Source: Liolophura sinensis (taxonomy: Eukaryota; Mollusca; Polyplacophora; Chitonida; Chitonidae). Taken from it: 64,000 bases of DNA. Each line of letters begins with the position of its first letter. Positions within the stretch are counted from its first letter, which is position 1. Under the pieces are notes generated by a model. It saw nothing but the letters and a program-made list of their open reading frames with translations, was not told where the DNA came from and did not search any database. Shown here piece by piece: positions 1 through 11,980 of the stretch. Made by a program: the position numbers and the translations under genes. The stretch is from positions 5,275,606 to 5,339,605 of the forward strand of contig NC_088305.1 of assembly GCF_032854445.1 (NCBI RefSeq), in the 5' to 3' direction.

Positions 1-568
1 ACACCCATCCTACAGTGTACCTCCCTTTACTGTACATATACACCTCCTACAGTGTACCTCCCTATACTGTACATATACATCTCCTGCAGTGTACCTCCCT
101 ATACTATACATATACACCTCCTACAGTGTACCTCCCTTTACTGTACATATACACCTCCTGCACTGTACCTCCCTACACTGTACATATACACCCCCTACAG
201 TATACCTCCCTATACATATACAACTCCTTCATTGTACATCCCTATACTGTACATATACACTTCCCACAGTGTACCTCCTTATAGTGCATATATACACCTC
301 CTAAAGTGGACCTCCCTATACTGTACATATACCCATACATCCTGTACATGTACACATACATCTTACAGTGTACCTGTACACCTCCGTCCACTGTGCCTTA
401 ATACATACTGCACCTATCCACCTCCTACAGTGTGCCTATACACTTCCAACGGTGTACCTATAATCCCCATACGGTGTATAACCTCCCTGTAGAGTGCTTA
501 TACACCTCCTATAGTGTCCCTATACAGTGTTTCTATACACCTCCTACAGTATCCCTATACATGCCGAT
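1..568. repeat. 37-bp minisatellite, cut by the window edge
   Basis: The unit (CCTCCTACAGTGTACCTCCC then TATACTGTACATATACA) repeats about every 37 bp from base 1. It decays after about position 340 into shorter, divergent units around CCTCCTACAGTGT. Open frames here read as tyrosine-, threonine- and proline-rich repeats in several frames and are a by-product of composition. The array continues off the left edge. Confidence 0.9.
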
Positions 569-742
569 ATATAAAGTGAAGCCGATTAGATAATCTCATA
601 ACCGACAGAAATGGAATAACAGAAGACTCAAAATTATAAAGCTCAAGCTGAGGTTATAAATTATTAGAAATGTATGTTTTGGTGCTCTGTTTTTCTGACC
701 TGTTTTGATTTTTTTATTATCAACTGATCGTATTTGTCAGTT

Positions 743-984
743 TCATTTCTTTATTTGACTGTTGCTTTACGCTGTACTCAAGAGTATTTCATTTATACGA
801 CGGCGGTCAGCATTATGTTGGGAGAAAACCGGGCACAGCTATGTAGAAACCCACGACCACCCGCAGGTTCCTGGAAGACGTTGTCACGTACGGCTGGAGA
901 GGAAGCCAGCAAGAGCTCGACTCGAACTAACAGCGACCGCATTGGTGTCAGTTTCATGGCTAAGCCGATCCACCCTAGAGAACA
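743..984 (-). mobile_element. tRNA-derived SINE (family A), near full length
   Basis: Minus-oriented copy. It starts with a TTTATTT tail remnant, then the core (GCTGTACTCAAGAGTATTTC, TACGACGGCGGTCAGCATTA), ACCCACGACCACCCGCAGGT, and the box-B-like region GACTCGAACTAACAGCGACC, with a decayed tRNA head. The same module order occurs in more than 20 places in the window. Family A is my label. It resembles molluscan SINEs with a conserved central domain. Confidence 0.88.
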
Positions 985-1036
985 TCATTTATCATAATTA
1001 CATAAAGTACAGGTAGGTAACGCGGTTAACATAAGG

Positions 1037-1310
1037 GAAAACATCAGTTATTATGGTTATTTATCTAAACTGCAGCTAGTGTGGTTATGTATCTCATACA
1101 TCAGACATTGTGGTTGTGTATCTCATACATCTCATACAGGTAGTGGGGTTATGTGTCTGAAACATTTACTATTGTCGTTGTGTGTCTCATACATCAGATA
1201 TTGTGGTTATGTATTTTAAACATTGGCTATTATAAATGCGTATCTCAAACATCAGATATTATGGTCATATATCTCAAACATCAGTTTTTGTGGATATGTA
1301 TTTTGCACTT
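1037..1310. repeat. Degenerate ~29-bp minisatellite
   Basis: About nine diverged units around GTGGTTATGTATCTCATACA followed by TCAGATATT. Spacing varies because of small indels. Confidence 0.7.
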
Positions 1311-2250
1311 CACTACTAGGCTCTATAGGTAATGTATATCAACATCACTGAGGTCATACTGCTTTCAAATCCAAATGTCACCCGTTCTCTGTCCAGTTGT
1401 GGTTGCAAGCGAAGCAAAAGTACCTTACATATAAAAACACACATGGTTTTAAACAAAAGGTATCTTTGAATTTTCCACCACTATGGTAATGCTACCATAT
1501 TCAACGACTCGCAAAGACCTTAGTTGTTGAAAGCGTAAGAGTTTAAGTTATTGTTTATATTTAAAATAAGTCAAGCCCCACTCACAATTCCCTTCGCTGT
1601 ATGCGATAGGAAATCAATATCAGGGCACATGTCTCTTAACGGTTGTCACCGACTGCATGATTCATAGTAGTGCGTGCTATGGCTTCAGTTTAATTAACTT
1701 TCGTATCGTCAAAAATTTCTTAATTGAACATTTCTTAAGAGTCCGTTTCCGCATTTCAGCCCTTGAACAGGATTCAGGGGTTTCCGCGAACGCACTCATA
1801 CGGAAGTGGCTTATTGTGGCCACGCATGTCTTTCCGCCGACATCCTTAATATAGTCCCATATCAAGAGGTCCACCGGTTCCTCTAAAACATGACACGGGA
1901 CAGGTAGAGGCTTTTACATTCTCGTCATTGTGATAGCGGAAACTGCGATGGCATTGTTAATTAGGTTCACATATTCGTAAAGTCATTAAGAGGGTATTGG
2001 ACATAAAGTGTCTATATTTCCCAACTTTCACTGTTTGCGCCTTCTCACGTTCGTTTAAGATCACTTTTCGACCACAAGTTCGGCGCTTAACAAGTGGAAA
2101 AGTTTACCAGAGATTTACCAAAGGTCGGTGGTTTTTATACGGTCACTCCGAATTCCTCCACCTTTAACTAGGCAACATGAAGACTTCCACTTAAACTTCA
2201 CGCATCAAACCGACTTTACGGGCGCTCTACAAACTCTCTACAAGGCCTCT
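1311..2250. other. Unique sequence, no gene recognised
   Basis: AT-rich sequence. Overlapping open frames of about 65 codons occur on both strands near 1657-1874, with no recognisable motif, repeat or splice context. I see no supported feature. Confidence 0.5.
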
Positions 2251-2301
2251 AGGAACGCGCTAATCTCAGGAACGTGCTAATCTCAGGAACGCCCTAATCT
2301 C
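2251..2301. repeat. Three tandem 17-bp units
   Basis: AGGAACGCGCTAATCTC occurs three times back to back, with changes only at the GCG/GTG/GCC triplet. Confidence 0.85.
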
Positions 2302-2918
2302 CTGCCTTGTTTTGACTTTTAGCCTGAGCTGTACTGTATATCTATATCTTAACATCCCCAAAAGACAATACGGAAATTTTTTAATCAAACCAGTGAAGTT
2401 GGCTGTTGCTAACTTTTTAGTTTCTCGCCCTTGTTGAATCATAAAAAAACTATGTAAGCCGGCCGATGAGAGGTCTCTTTTCGCTCACAGAGGAAATGAC
2501 TTGCTGGGAGACACTGTTATTGCTCGATGTTCACAGTGCCCGATATCGAAGTGTAAAAGTACACACGCATATTCTTTCCTGTCAGCAGCAACGTCCACAC
2601 ACTGACACATTGGACGAGCACGCTTTTTGTCACCTTTACCAGGCGCTGAAATCATCAAACCTTAGTTCTAAAATAACTCTACAGCTAAGTGGACTACCAC
2701 AAGACCAAAGCGTTATCTGTCACGAGTTTAACAAACACGCTAAAATACCATGGAATACTAAAAACTCACAACAAACGGAGTAAACGCTGAGCAGCGAGGA
2801 CAGTGTGCTCGATGGCCGATGGTCACACTTAAAAATGGAAATTCGGCCTCTTGTTATTTCATCAGAACTTGAGTTTTATTCTACCAGTTCATGTTAATGC
2901 TTAACTAGTAGTAAATTA
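2302..2918. other. Unique sequence with an unassigned 105-codon frame
   Basis: A plus-strand frame at 2466-2783 encodes 105 residues with a normal-looking mixed composition, but I recognise no domain. It has no clear splice sites or homologous motif and is most likely a chance frame. Confidence 0.3.
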
Positions 2919-3838
2919 ATCACATTTAATAACCAATCTCATGAAAACAGTGCAAAGGGACAAGGCCTCAAAATGTCGTGTTATCATTACATTTAATAAC
3001 TAATCTCATGAAAACAATGCAAAGGGACCGGGCCTCAAAATGTCGTGTTGTCATCACATTTAATAACTAATCTCATAAAAACAATGCTAAGGGACCAGGT
3101 CTCAAAGTGTTGTCTTGTCATCACATTTAATAACCAATCTCATGAAAACAATGCTAAGGGACCAGGCCTCAAAATGTCGTGTTGTCATCACATTTAATAA
3201 CTAATCTCATGAAAACAATGCTAAGGGACCAGGCCTCAAAATGTCGTGTTCTCATCACATTTAATAACCAATCTCATGCAACAATGCTAAGGGACCAGGC
3301 CTCAAAATGTCGTGTTCTCATCACATTTAATAACCAATCTCATGAAAACAATGCTAAGGGACCAGGCCTCAAAATGTCGTGTTCTCATCACATTTAATAA
3401 CCAATCTCATGAAAACAATGCTAAGGGACCAGGCCTCAAAATGTCGTGTTGTCATCACATTTAATAACTAATCTCATAAAAACAATGCTAAGGGATCAGG
3501 CCTCAAAATGTCGTGTTGTCATCACATTTAATAACCAATCTCATGAAACAATGCTAAGGCACCAGGCCTCAAAATGTCGTGTTCTCATCACATTTAATAA
3601 CCAATCTCATGAAAACAATGCTAAGGGACCAGGCCTCAAAATGTCGTGTTGTCATCACATTTAATAACCAATCTCATGAAAATAATGCTAAGGGACCAGG
3701 CCTCAAATTGTCTAGTTATCATTACATTTAATAACTAATCTCATGAAACAATGCTAAGGGATCAGGCCTCAAAATGTCGTGTTGTCATCACATTTAATAA
3801 CCAATCTCATGAAAACAATGCTAAGGGACCACGCCTCC
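2919..3838. repeat. 67-bp tandem array (~13.7 units)
   Basis: The unit begins ATCACATTTAATAACCAATC, continues TCATGAAAACAATGCTAAGG, and ends CCTCAAAATGTCGTGTTGTC. Units are highly similar, with recurrent variants (AACCAATC or AACTAATC; GTTGTC or GTTCTC; loss of one A in GAAAACA). The array ends abruptly at CACGCCTCCGG. Confidence 0.95.
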
Positions 3839-4270
3839 GGAAAAGTGCTGGTTTATGCAGGAAGACATTGAAGAAAACTACATACTACAGAGACTTACCT
3901 GGGCTGCCATGTTGGCTGAGACAACAACAACTACGTATATCAGAGCTTCTTTTGGTGGTATTATCGTGTACTGGGTATATCTGATGGTAAGATCCAATGG
4001 GAAATCCTCTTAGCACGAGCCGTCAACAGGTGGACCACCATACACAGTCATAAAACATAGTGTAACTCCAGATCTAACTCACGATTTGAACACGGCGGCA
4101 CGTATACAATATCAGTTGTGTCAGATAAAACGATATCCAGGATTAGAAACTGAAACCGGCGATTTTAGATCTCTTGGGGAGTGGAATCCGGTATATCTCC
4201 TGGCAGACTCACTTGTAACAGTTCACTATCTCTCTCTGATCGAACCTGAAAAAATGACAAAAAAAAATTG

Positions 4271-4272
4271 TA

Positions 4273-4301
<29 letters not shown>
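4271..4301. repeat. (AT)n microsatellite
   Basis: About 14 uninterrupted AT dinucleotides. Confidence 0.97.
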
Positions 4302-4304
<3 letters not shown>

Positions 4305-4470
4305 CTAATCTTTTGACAAGTCACTTCCTGGTTGAAAGAGGCGATATCTAAAGTTAGCGATACATTCAAAATGCCACCTAATGACAAGTAATAACGCGAG
4401 TCAATATGGAAATACATGCACCTGATATCACTGTAGCTCCGGGTTTAGCGAAAATAGGTCTTAGAATGCA

Positions 4471-4484
4471 TTGCGCATGCGCAA
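4471..4484. promoter_or_regulatory. Perfect palindrome matching an NRF-1-type site
   Basis: TTGCGCATGCGCAA is a 14-bp perfect palindrome containing the NRF-1 core GCGCATGCGC. In animals this motif is common in CpG promoters. No gene start is identified beside it, so its function is only inferred. Confidence 0.35.
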
Positions 4485-4732
4485 TAAGTAACAACGCTCT
4501 ATTTCCTTTAAAAAATTCAAGTATATCAAGCTTGTTAAAATACTAGCCGCTAAACTTCAGCGTCTATCACGTAATGTAATTTATATTCTGACGATGCTTA
4601 TGCTTATCACGAAAAAAAATATGAAGTGGACTTCATCATCAGGTGATAGTATATTTATGTGTTTGTGTTTGGTATACACGAGGCACGGCTTCAAACAGGA
4701 AGACTGACTTACAGTGCATGATATGAAATGAG

Positions 4733-5540
4733 AGATTCACAAGCATATTCGTTATAGCATGACTTCACTGGTCAGCCAGCATACAGGCAGATATATTTGT
4801 ACGGATTGGCGTAAAGCGCATGATTCACAGGCATATTCGTTATAGCATGACTTCACTGCTCAACCAGCATACAGACAGATATATTTGTACGGACTGGCGT
4901 AAAGCGCAGGATTCACAGGCATATTCGTTATAGCATGACTTCACTGCTCAACCAGCATACAAGCAGATATATTTGTACGGATTGGCGTAAAGCGCATGAT
5001 TCACAGGCATATTCGTTATAACATGACTTCACTGCTCAACCAGCATACAGACAGATATATTTGTACGGACTGGCGTAAAGCGCAGGATTCACAGGCGTAT
5101 TCGTTATAGCATGACTTCACTGCTCAACCAGCATACAGGCAGATATATTTGTACGGATTGGCGTAAAGCGCATGATTCACAGGCATATTCGTTATAACAT
5201 GACTTCACTGCTCAACCAGCATACAGACAGATATATTTGTACGGACTGGCGTAAAGCGCAGGATTCACAGGCGTATTCGTTATAGCATGACTTCACCGGT
5301 CATCCAGCATACATGCCGATATACGAACTGGCGTAAAGCGCCGGATTCCCCTGGATATACGTTATAGCATGACTTCACAACTAAGACAGCATACAGGCCG
5401 ATATACGAACTGGTGTAAAGCGCCGGATTCCCCAGGGTATACATAAAAGCACGCCCTCACAAATCAATCAGCACACAGACAGATACACCGACTGGCGTAG
5501 GCCAGTACAAGGGTATTCGTAAGAGCTTCACCTATTCACA
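4733..5540. repeat. 88-bp tandem array with dimeric (176-bp) higher-order period
   Basis: Unit landmarks are GATTCACAGGCATATTCGTT, AGCATGACTTCACTGCTCAA, and CAGATATATTTGTACGG. Successive units alternate ATTGGCGTAAAGCGCATG and ACTGGCGTAAAGCGCAGG, which gives a 176-bp dimer from 4733 to about 5290. The array then fades through shortened, diverged units. Confidence 0.93.
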
Positions 5541-5714
5541 TAACCCCCGAACAGACAGACGTTTTGATCCAAAGACTGAATTATTGATTCCTTCCGTGGG
5601 AAGTTCAGCAGTGGGGGCGGTCACGATCACTGGCCAAGCCGGATGTTTTCTGGTGCGCATGCCTACTTAATCCGATTTACATTCACAACATTGATTTGTA
5701 GTTCAACTTGCATT

Positions 5715-5793
<79 letters not shown>

Positions 5794-6146
5794 CTGCACG
5801 GTTTAGTATGTAGCTTATATCTATTCATCTACCCCTCTTTAGCCCCATTGCCTGACATATCGATTAAACGAGCAAAGTTTAAAATTATTTCCTTTTCTCC
5901 CACATAGTTTTCACAAAATTCAAACTGACAACTGCTGAAAGACCATCGATACAAGAACGAAAGTCTCTCTAATGGCAGAATTTTTTTTTACTAAATACCA
6001 CCAAAAACTTCAGAGTGCAGTCCAATTAGTCCTTGTCAAAAACATTTACCAAGTAAGAAGTTTCTTCATTAACACAATTTAGCAATATCTGTCCACAGTG
6101 TCATACATGTGTTGGAGAATGGAACATGGCTTAATAATCTAATAAC
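5541..6146. other. Unique sequence around a long AT microsatellite
   Basis: No gene is recognised. The interval holds the 73-bp AT tract listed separately. Confidence 0.5.
5718..5790. repeat. Long (AT)n microsatellite, 73 bp
   Basis: About 36 uninterrupted AT dinucleotides, the longest pure dinucleotide tract in the window. Confidence 0.98.
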
Positions 6147-6457
6147 GCATCACAAGATTTAGACACTAATACATCACAGATTTAGACATCACATGATTTA
6201 TACACTAACAAATCACAACATTAAGACATCACAAGATTTAGACATCACAGGATTTAGACACTTACACATCACAAGATTTAGACACTAAGACATCACAAGA
6301 TTTGGACACTAATACATCACAAGATTTAGACACTAACAAATCACAAGATTTTGACACTAGCACATCACAAGATTTAGACACTTACACATCACAAGACTTA
6401 GACACTACTACATTACAAGATTTAGACATCACAAGATTTAGACACTAATACACCACG
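6147..6457. repeat. ~22-bp minisatellite
   Basis: The unit ACATCACAAGATTTAGACAC then TA repeats about 14 times, mixed with shortened 14-bp units that lack the ACACTA end. Confidence 0.88.
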
Positions 6458-6559
6458 AAAATGTGATATTACATGATTTGGTCGTCATCTTTTCGGGGAA
6501 ACATTCGAGAGTATGGTGTTAAGAAATAGGCAGTTTGATAGAAAGATAAACTAAATAAA

Positions 6560-6720
6560 TTTATTCATTTATTTATTTGATTGGTGTTTTACGCCGTACT
6601 CAAGAATATTTCACTTATACCACGGCGGTCTACATTATGGTGGGTGGAAACCGGGCACAGCCAGGGAGAAACCCACGACCATTCGCAGGTTGCTGGTAGA
6701 CCTTCCCACGCACCGTCGGA
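6560..6720 (-). mobile_element. SINE family A, 5'-truncated copy
   Basis: It has a TTTATTTATTTGATTGGTGT tail junction, then ACGCCGTACTCAAGAATATT, a TATACCACGGCGG variant, CATTATGGTGGG, and ACCCACGACCATTCGCAGGT. It stops before the tRNA-like head. Confidence 0.92.
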
Positions 6721-7610
6721 AACAAAATTAACAAACAAATAACTAAATCAATAAATAAATACTCTAGAAAGAGCGAGAAATTATTCACAGATCCATCCAC
6801 GTACAGATATATAGGCCTTTGTCTATCTGTGACATTAAGTTTGCAACTGTTTTCTAGAGGACCTTTTCTTTTTTTTTTCGCTAAACACATTATTGGAAAA
6901 AGATTTTACTACATGGCAGAATATGTCGAGGGCTTTGACAACAGCTGTAAACTGCATTTTTAATTCCTCAGCAATGTACTGTCGTTCACATGTACATGTA
7001 TCGTACCGGTATACCTGTAATGCAAATGCTAAGTAGGCCCGAGCAATGAATGAAAAGGCGTATATTTGAAACTCAGAAAGAGCTTTGATTGGTTCCTAAT
7101 ATCTCGTGCGCAGATTTCCATTCATGTGACCATTTGCGGTAGGGCCACAACAATAGCATGTGTGAGCTCGGGTCTGTAAACAGGGAATTCCCGCCCCCTC
7201 CCATAAAACTAAGCCTGCAACACATAGCACAGCTTTACAGAATTTCCACGGAATACATGAATAACGCTGGTAGTTATAAAATTATATGCAATATCAAGAC
7301 AGACTATAATACGCATGCTTCTGACAGTTTCAGTATAGGTAGCTAGAAATTTTAGACAAAAATAAATAATGTGCAACAGACAAACTTGTGGGTGTATATC
7401 GAATAAAAATATGATACAGTGTCAGATACAATGTCCACGTCCAAAAATTGGTGACAAAGAGGAACAATACAAAAGAGGAACAATACGAAAAACAAAAGCA
7501 TGGAAAAGAAACTACATCAGCAATGACAGTGTGGAACTTGGCAAATAATCTTAAGCCATGACATCGACTTCGACCATTATTTTGGGAAACGTACTTTAAA
7601 AGTGAACTGC
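6721..7610. other. Unique sequence, no gene recognised
   Basis: A 21-bp-scale AAATAAATA patch follows the SINE at about 6735-6760. Nothing else can be supported. Confidence 0.45.
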
Positions 7611-7766
7611 TGTATGTGGGAAGGTCTGTCAGCAACCTGCGGAAGGTCGTTGGCTGCCCCCATTCTCCGTCCGGTTTCTCCCAACACAATGCTGGCCGCC
7701 GTCGTATAAGTGAAATATTTTTGAGTGCGGCGTAAAACAGCAATCAAATAAATAAATAAATAAAAA
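7611..7766 (+). mobile_element. SINE family A, 5'-truncated copy
   Basis: Plus-oriented. GTGGGAAGGTCTGTCAGCAA, then GCCGCCGTCGTATAAGTGAA, GAGTGCGGCGTAAAACAGCA, and a terminal (AAAT)n tail. Confidence 0.92.
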
Positions 7767-8060
7767 TGCATTGCCTTTCAAATTTCCCCCCAAAACGGCT
7801 ATCAACAGTTGTTTTTTCTTTTGTAAGATTGTGGAAGTCGTCTTTGTGAAAATTACCGCTTAAGTATTTTTATTGCCATTCTGTACAATTTGTCGTATAC
7901 TACTTCATCTATATGATACGGGTACTGAACATTTTCATGACAGTTTCTAATACCCATTAAATAGTGTGAGCAGAAGCCTTTTAATCACTGGATAATTGCG
8001 TCTTTCAACCGGTCACCGTTTTTCTTTGCTATCCGGAAACAGGTGTCATCTGTATCATTT

Positions 8061-8176
8061 ATGGTTGCCTATCCTCGGTGTTATTAATGGTTGCCTGTTT
8101 TGCTCATTTTTATATATGGTTGCCTATCTTCGGTGTTATTAATGGTTGCTTATCCTCACTGTTATTAATGGTTGCA
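8061..8176. repeat. Four tandem ~26-bp units
   Basis: Each unit starts ATGGTTGCCTATCCTCGG and ends TGTTATTA. The second unit (29 bp) is diverged. Confidence 0.8.
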
Positions 8177-9940
8177 AGGGGTGGTAATGAGCTAAGCGAA
8201 AAAAAAAAAGATCAAACGAATATAAATAGTGCCGTGGCGAACCGTAAAGCTCATTAGTGTTCATTACAAGCAGTACAAATGAGCACCAAATCGTCTGACA
8301 CAACCACACGGTCACAAGTGACCTCTGCCTGTACACGTGCGCATATCTACTTGCTTTAACACGTGGGCCTATACTGTCAGTCAGTTATCTCTCCGAACTG
8401 TTACGCCTTTGTGTCAATTTGCTTCCTGAAACCACTGTCGAACGCCCTAGAAATGAGTAATGGGACACGGGAAAGACATAATACCAGCGGAGGCATTTAA
8501 AAATGTACCGGTAGGGTGTCATTCCTAGATGTCAATTATTACAGGTGTGATGTTCACACTATAGCAGTTCCATAATGACACGTTTTGAAATCCTTTTCTG
8601 AGACTAGGTTTTGTGATTTGGGAATAGTATTGAGAATCCTTCGTCTACCCTAACCGAAACACTGAGGCTGTAGACTTTCACTGTATACAGAACATCACAA
8701 ATGCACGAGGACATGACTATGATGCTGCTGAGAAGACGTCCACTGTATAAAATCGCCTACGCCCTTATGTGTGGAAAGCCGCGTCGGCCCTTTCAACATT
8801 TATTTCAGATATGTTCAGTTCATATATCTTGAATTCAATCAGATGTGATGAACTCATTCCAGATATCTTGAATTCATTTTGACATATCTGTTAATTATTT
8901 TGACATATTTGAATATGTTCTGAATGCATTTTGTCCTGCAGATATGAAAAAAAAAAACAGACAAAACATTTCACATATATAAAATTTAATTCTGTCCATG
9001 TCATAATGAATTCAGCCTAACTGAAATAAACGTGAACTTGACATACTGTGCTATATTGGGTGGCCCCATATTCGCCCTGGTTACATACGTTAGCAAAGTA
9101 AATGCCTGAACGACCTTTAAAGGCCTTACCAACAAAACTGAGAACATTTGACTCAGCCATGTTGTGTCGGACAGAGCCCATGTGTGGATACATACAGCCT
9201 GAATACTTCAACTTCCCCCTGCAAGAGGGGTGACTATGACGCAAAAATTGGTATGTGTCGATCTTTCACAATCATTATCACTATTATTGTCTTTCCATAT
9301 AATTTAAAAAAGAATTTCAGGTGTCTGGAACAGTTTTCACACAAATCATCATGGAACCAAACAGCTTGCCATACTTAGGTATGCTGTGACATTAACCTTA
9401 TCAACGCTCTCGAAATGAGTTGGTCTAATACGTCCTTTCATTAAGAATGCGATTACGCGGCTTCTTCTCAAATGCCACCACTATCTCTCTCTCTCCCCCC
9501 CCCGACTAACCCCACCCCCAAACCACACATACACATTTCCTCTCCCACAACCGGCTCGTGGAATCATCAACACCAGAAATAGATAAAATAGATACTTCAA
9601 TGGCTGTATTGAAAAACTACATTCCGTGTCACACATGAATTCGTGCGCTGAGCAAATGAAAGGCGATCTAAACCGAAAGATTTCCTAACTGACACAAACG
9701 CATACGTACTTGTATAGAATGCAGGTCCATGATTTTTTTTATATCTTCTAATGTCAGGTCGTGCTTTGTCCACAGACATCAGGCTACTGAAAACACCAGA
9801 ATTCAGTCTGAGCCTCATATTTGTTCAGACTCTCTCATGTGTTCAGGTGTTGAGCTCACTTGGCTTGCCAGGCGTTTCTTTTAGTCTTGTTAGTAAAAAG
9901 CTAAATCACCCACGGAGTGTGTTCTCCTTCCGTTAACCCT
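8177..9940. other. Unique AT-rich sequence, no gene recognised
   Basis: Contains a CTCTCT/CCCCCCCC stretch at about 9484-9503 and short frames of 60-76 codons on both strands without recognisable motifs. I see nothing else that can be supported. Confidence 0.45.
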
Positions 9941-9961
9941 CCCCCCCCCCCCCCCCCCCCC
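9941..9961. repeat. Poly-C tract (21 C)
   Basis: Homopolymer of 21 C. Its length may be unreliable in an assembly. Confidence 0.95.
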
Positions 9962-11389
9962 AGCAGGTTCTGTCGTAAACCTTTGACTTGTATAAATAGC
10001 AGTCACCTCTGGGACTCTATAACAAAGGTATTAACTATCTTGCATCCGAAGAATATTGCAGAACACAAAGTTCATTTTTGTAATTTATGGGAGGCCTACG
10101 CATAGAACAATGGGCGAGAGCCCCGGGATTATTTTCCATACAAACTCGCTTCCGGTCGGGAGTCCACTTCTCAGACGACTGTTTCAAAACACAAAAACCA
10201 AACAGCCAAAATGCTGTTGTTTGGGATAAGTTTAACAATATGCAGATTAATGAAGTCGTCCGAATAGATCTGAGTAAAATCAATTCTGGCATTTGTAGTG
10301 CAGAAGACATCCACGAACTATTATATTCAGTGCCCTGGGAGTAGAGAAAGATGTGATCAGAGCATATACAAGTCATGGGTTGACAGCTTGTCCAACAGGT
10401 GTCAACATCGGGCAGATATGTCCATCATACCACGGAGGTTTACAAAGCACAGCTTTACAAATCCAGAGCAAGCCCCTAAGCGATATATGACCTGTAAAAC
10501 CGACCGAGCCTTCTTGATTTCGCATCGGCTACAGCTGACCGACGTATGTGCAAGGTTTCTCAGTTTTGCAAAAGCCTAGCAACTCCCTCCAGCATGTTGT
10601 TCAAATCTTTTGAAAGCAGCAATAACTTAACCTAAAGTTTTCCGGTGACGTGGTATGTGTGACCATGATGTGGCAATCGAGTTCACAGATATATAATTTA
10701 TAACAACGCTTGTATGGGCGCAATCTGATTGGTCACAGTTCTGAGTTTATACTCCAGTGAACCGACAAAATGCCTCTCCCACGTAGGACTATTTTTTCTA
10801 AGAATAGAAGTGAAAGAGACTGAAGGCGCGTCATATAAAATGAAATACAGAACACCATAAAATATATCTCTATTGTATTCACATTCATAAACAGGAGCAT
10901 CAGTACAAAATTTGTGGATAGTCTACGGTGAATTAAGACTGTTTAAACGGTAGTGCCTACCTCAGTATGAGCTTAATCCACAAACATGCAGGCCTGCTGG
11001 GTCGCCGAGTCCATATGCATAGCCGAGTGCTAGTGTTTGCCAAAAAAGAAGCCAGTTTGATACAAAAAATCACTTTCCAACTAATGTTTAAATACACACT
11101 GTTTCCTCGTGGATAAACAGTATGTTTTGCAACCGGTTTGACGAAGTAACCTCCCGCACATCATTGGCGTTCAACAACAGCAGCAGCCCGTTATGAACAG
11201 CTTAAACGCCTTGTCGCAAACAAAATTGCGTCTCATGAATAAATTCAACTCTCTCTGCATCTTCTGCGCCCAACTTAATATTCTCTAGCTCGGAATTAAA
11301 CCGCTAAATGTTTTTAGAAAAATGTTTTCCACAATTCTTTATGAAACGACCAGCAAATGAAACCTTTGCCTCGTCATTTGGTTCGCCGT
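9962..11389. other. Unique sequence, no gene recognised
   Basis: Overlapping open frames at 10035-10376 (minus, 113 codons), 10087-10344 and 10298-10579 (plus) show no domain I recognise. Opposite-strand openness suggests chance. Confidence 0.4.
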
Positions 11390-11390
11390 G

Positions 11391-11440
11391 CACGTGACGT
11401 TGCTTAGTAACGGTAGAACCTTGATCACCAATTTCATTGG
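11391..11440. promoter_or_regulatory. Cluster of E-box, X-box-like and paired CCAAT motifs
   Basis: Within about 50 bp: CACGTGACGT (USF-type E-box overlapping a half CRE), GTTGCTTAGTAAC (RFX X-box-like, near-palindromic), and ACCAATTTCATTGGCC (two opposed CCAAT boxes). Such clusters occur in animal core promoters. No associated exon is identified. Confidence 0.35.
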
Positions 11441-11840
11441 CCCAAAGAATCTCATAAAATGTGTTGCGGTGTTCCCGTCTTCAAAACAATCGACTAGCAT
11501 TTCTCACCGTTTACAATGAAGTAAATATTAGATAATATCCTTTTATTCCTTAATTGAATTACAAAGACTGACTGTAATAATTTTAGTTTATTGGGGTATA
11601 AACGAAAAAACCGATGCGCTAACTTAACATGACAATGCAATTGTCTCACAAGATAACAGATGCAATTAGAAAGAATTTAATTAATGTAGGCTCTATAATC
11701 TTGGTCTTCTGTAAATTCTATGTTCTCTAGCAAACAGTTATGTTGATGGGTTAGTTGTAGTGAACAGTCCACTGGGGTGGACTTTAGGATTTTTAAAATT
11801 TAGGAAAAGTCATTTTATTTGCGTATATACCTGAGAGGTC

Positions 11841-11980
11841 GGGGCTCACTTTCACAAAGCCGGGTAAGACATTTATTTATCATACATCTGTCGTACGATA
11901 TTTTGTACGTCGAAACTAAAGTGCCGTTGTCCTGTATGTGCGATATCGTACAAGTGCGACATCTTTGTGAAAGTGGACCC
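11841..11980. mobile_element. Small foldback (MITE-like) element, ~140 bp
   Basis: The outer arms are near-perfect inverted copies: CTCACTTTCACAAAG at the left and CTTTGTGAAAGTGGACC at the right. An inner partly palindromic core (GTCGTACGATAT and CGATATCGTACAAGTGCGAC) lies between them. No coding capacity. A related right-arm sequence occurs at about 23115-23155. Confidence 0.6.

Larger units (their letters stand above)
3839..4732. other. Unique sequence with AT microsatellite and NRF-1-like site
   Basis: No gene is recognised. It contains an (AT)n tract at 4271-4301 and the palindrome at 4471-4484 listed separately. Confidence 0.5.

Noticed and set aside
15-492. Overlapping plus-strand frames rich in Tyr, Pro and Thr
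   Set aside because: They are translations of the 37-bp minisatellite in all three frames.
10035-10376. 113-codon minus frame as a gene
   Set aside because: It is overlapped by an 85-codon plus frame over the same bases. Neither has a recognisable motif.
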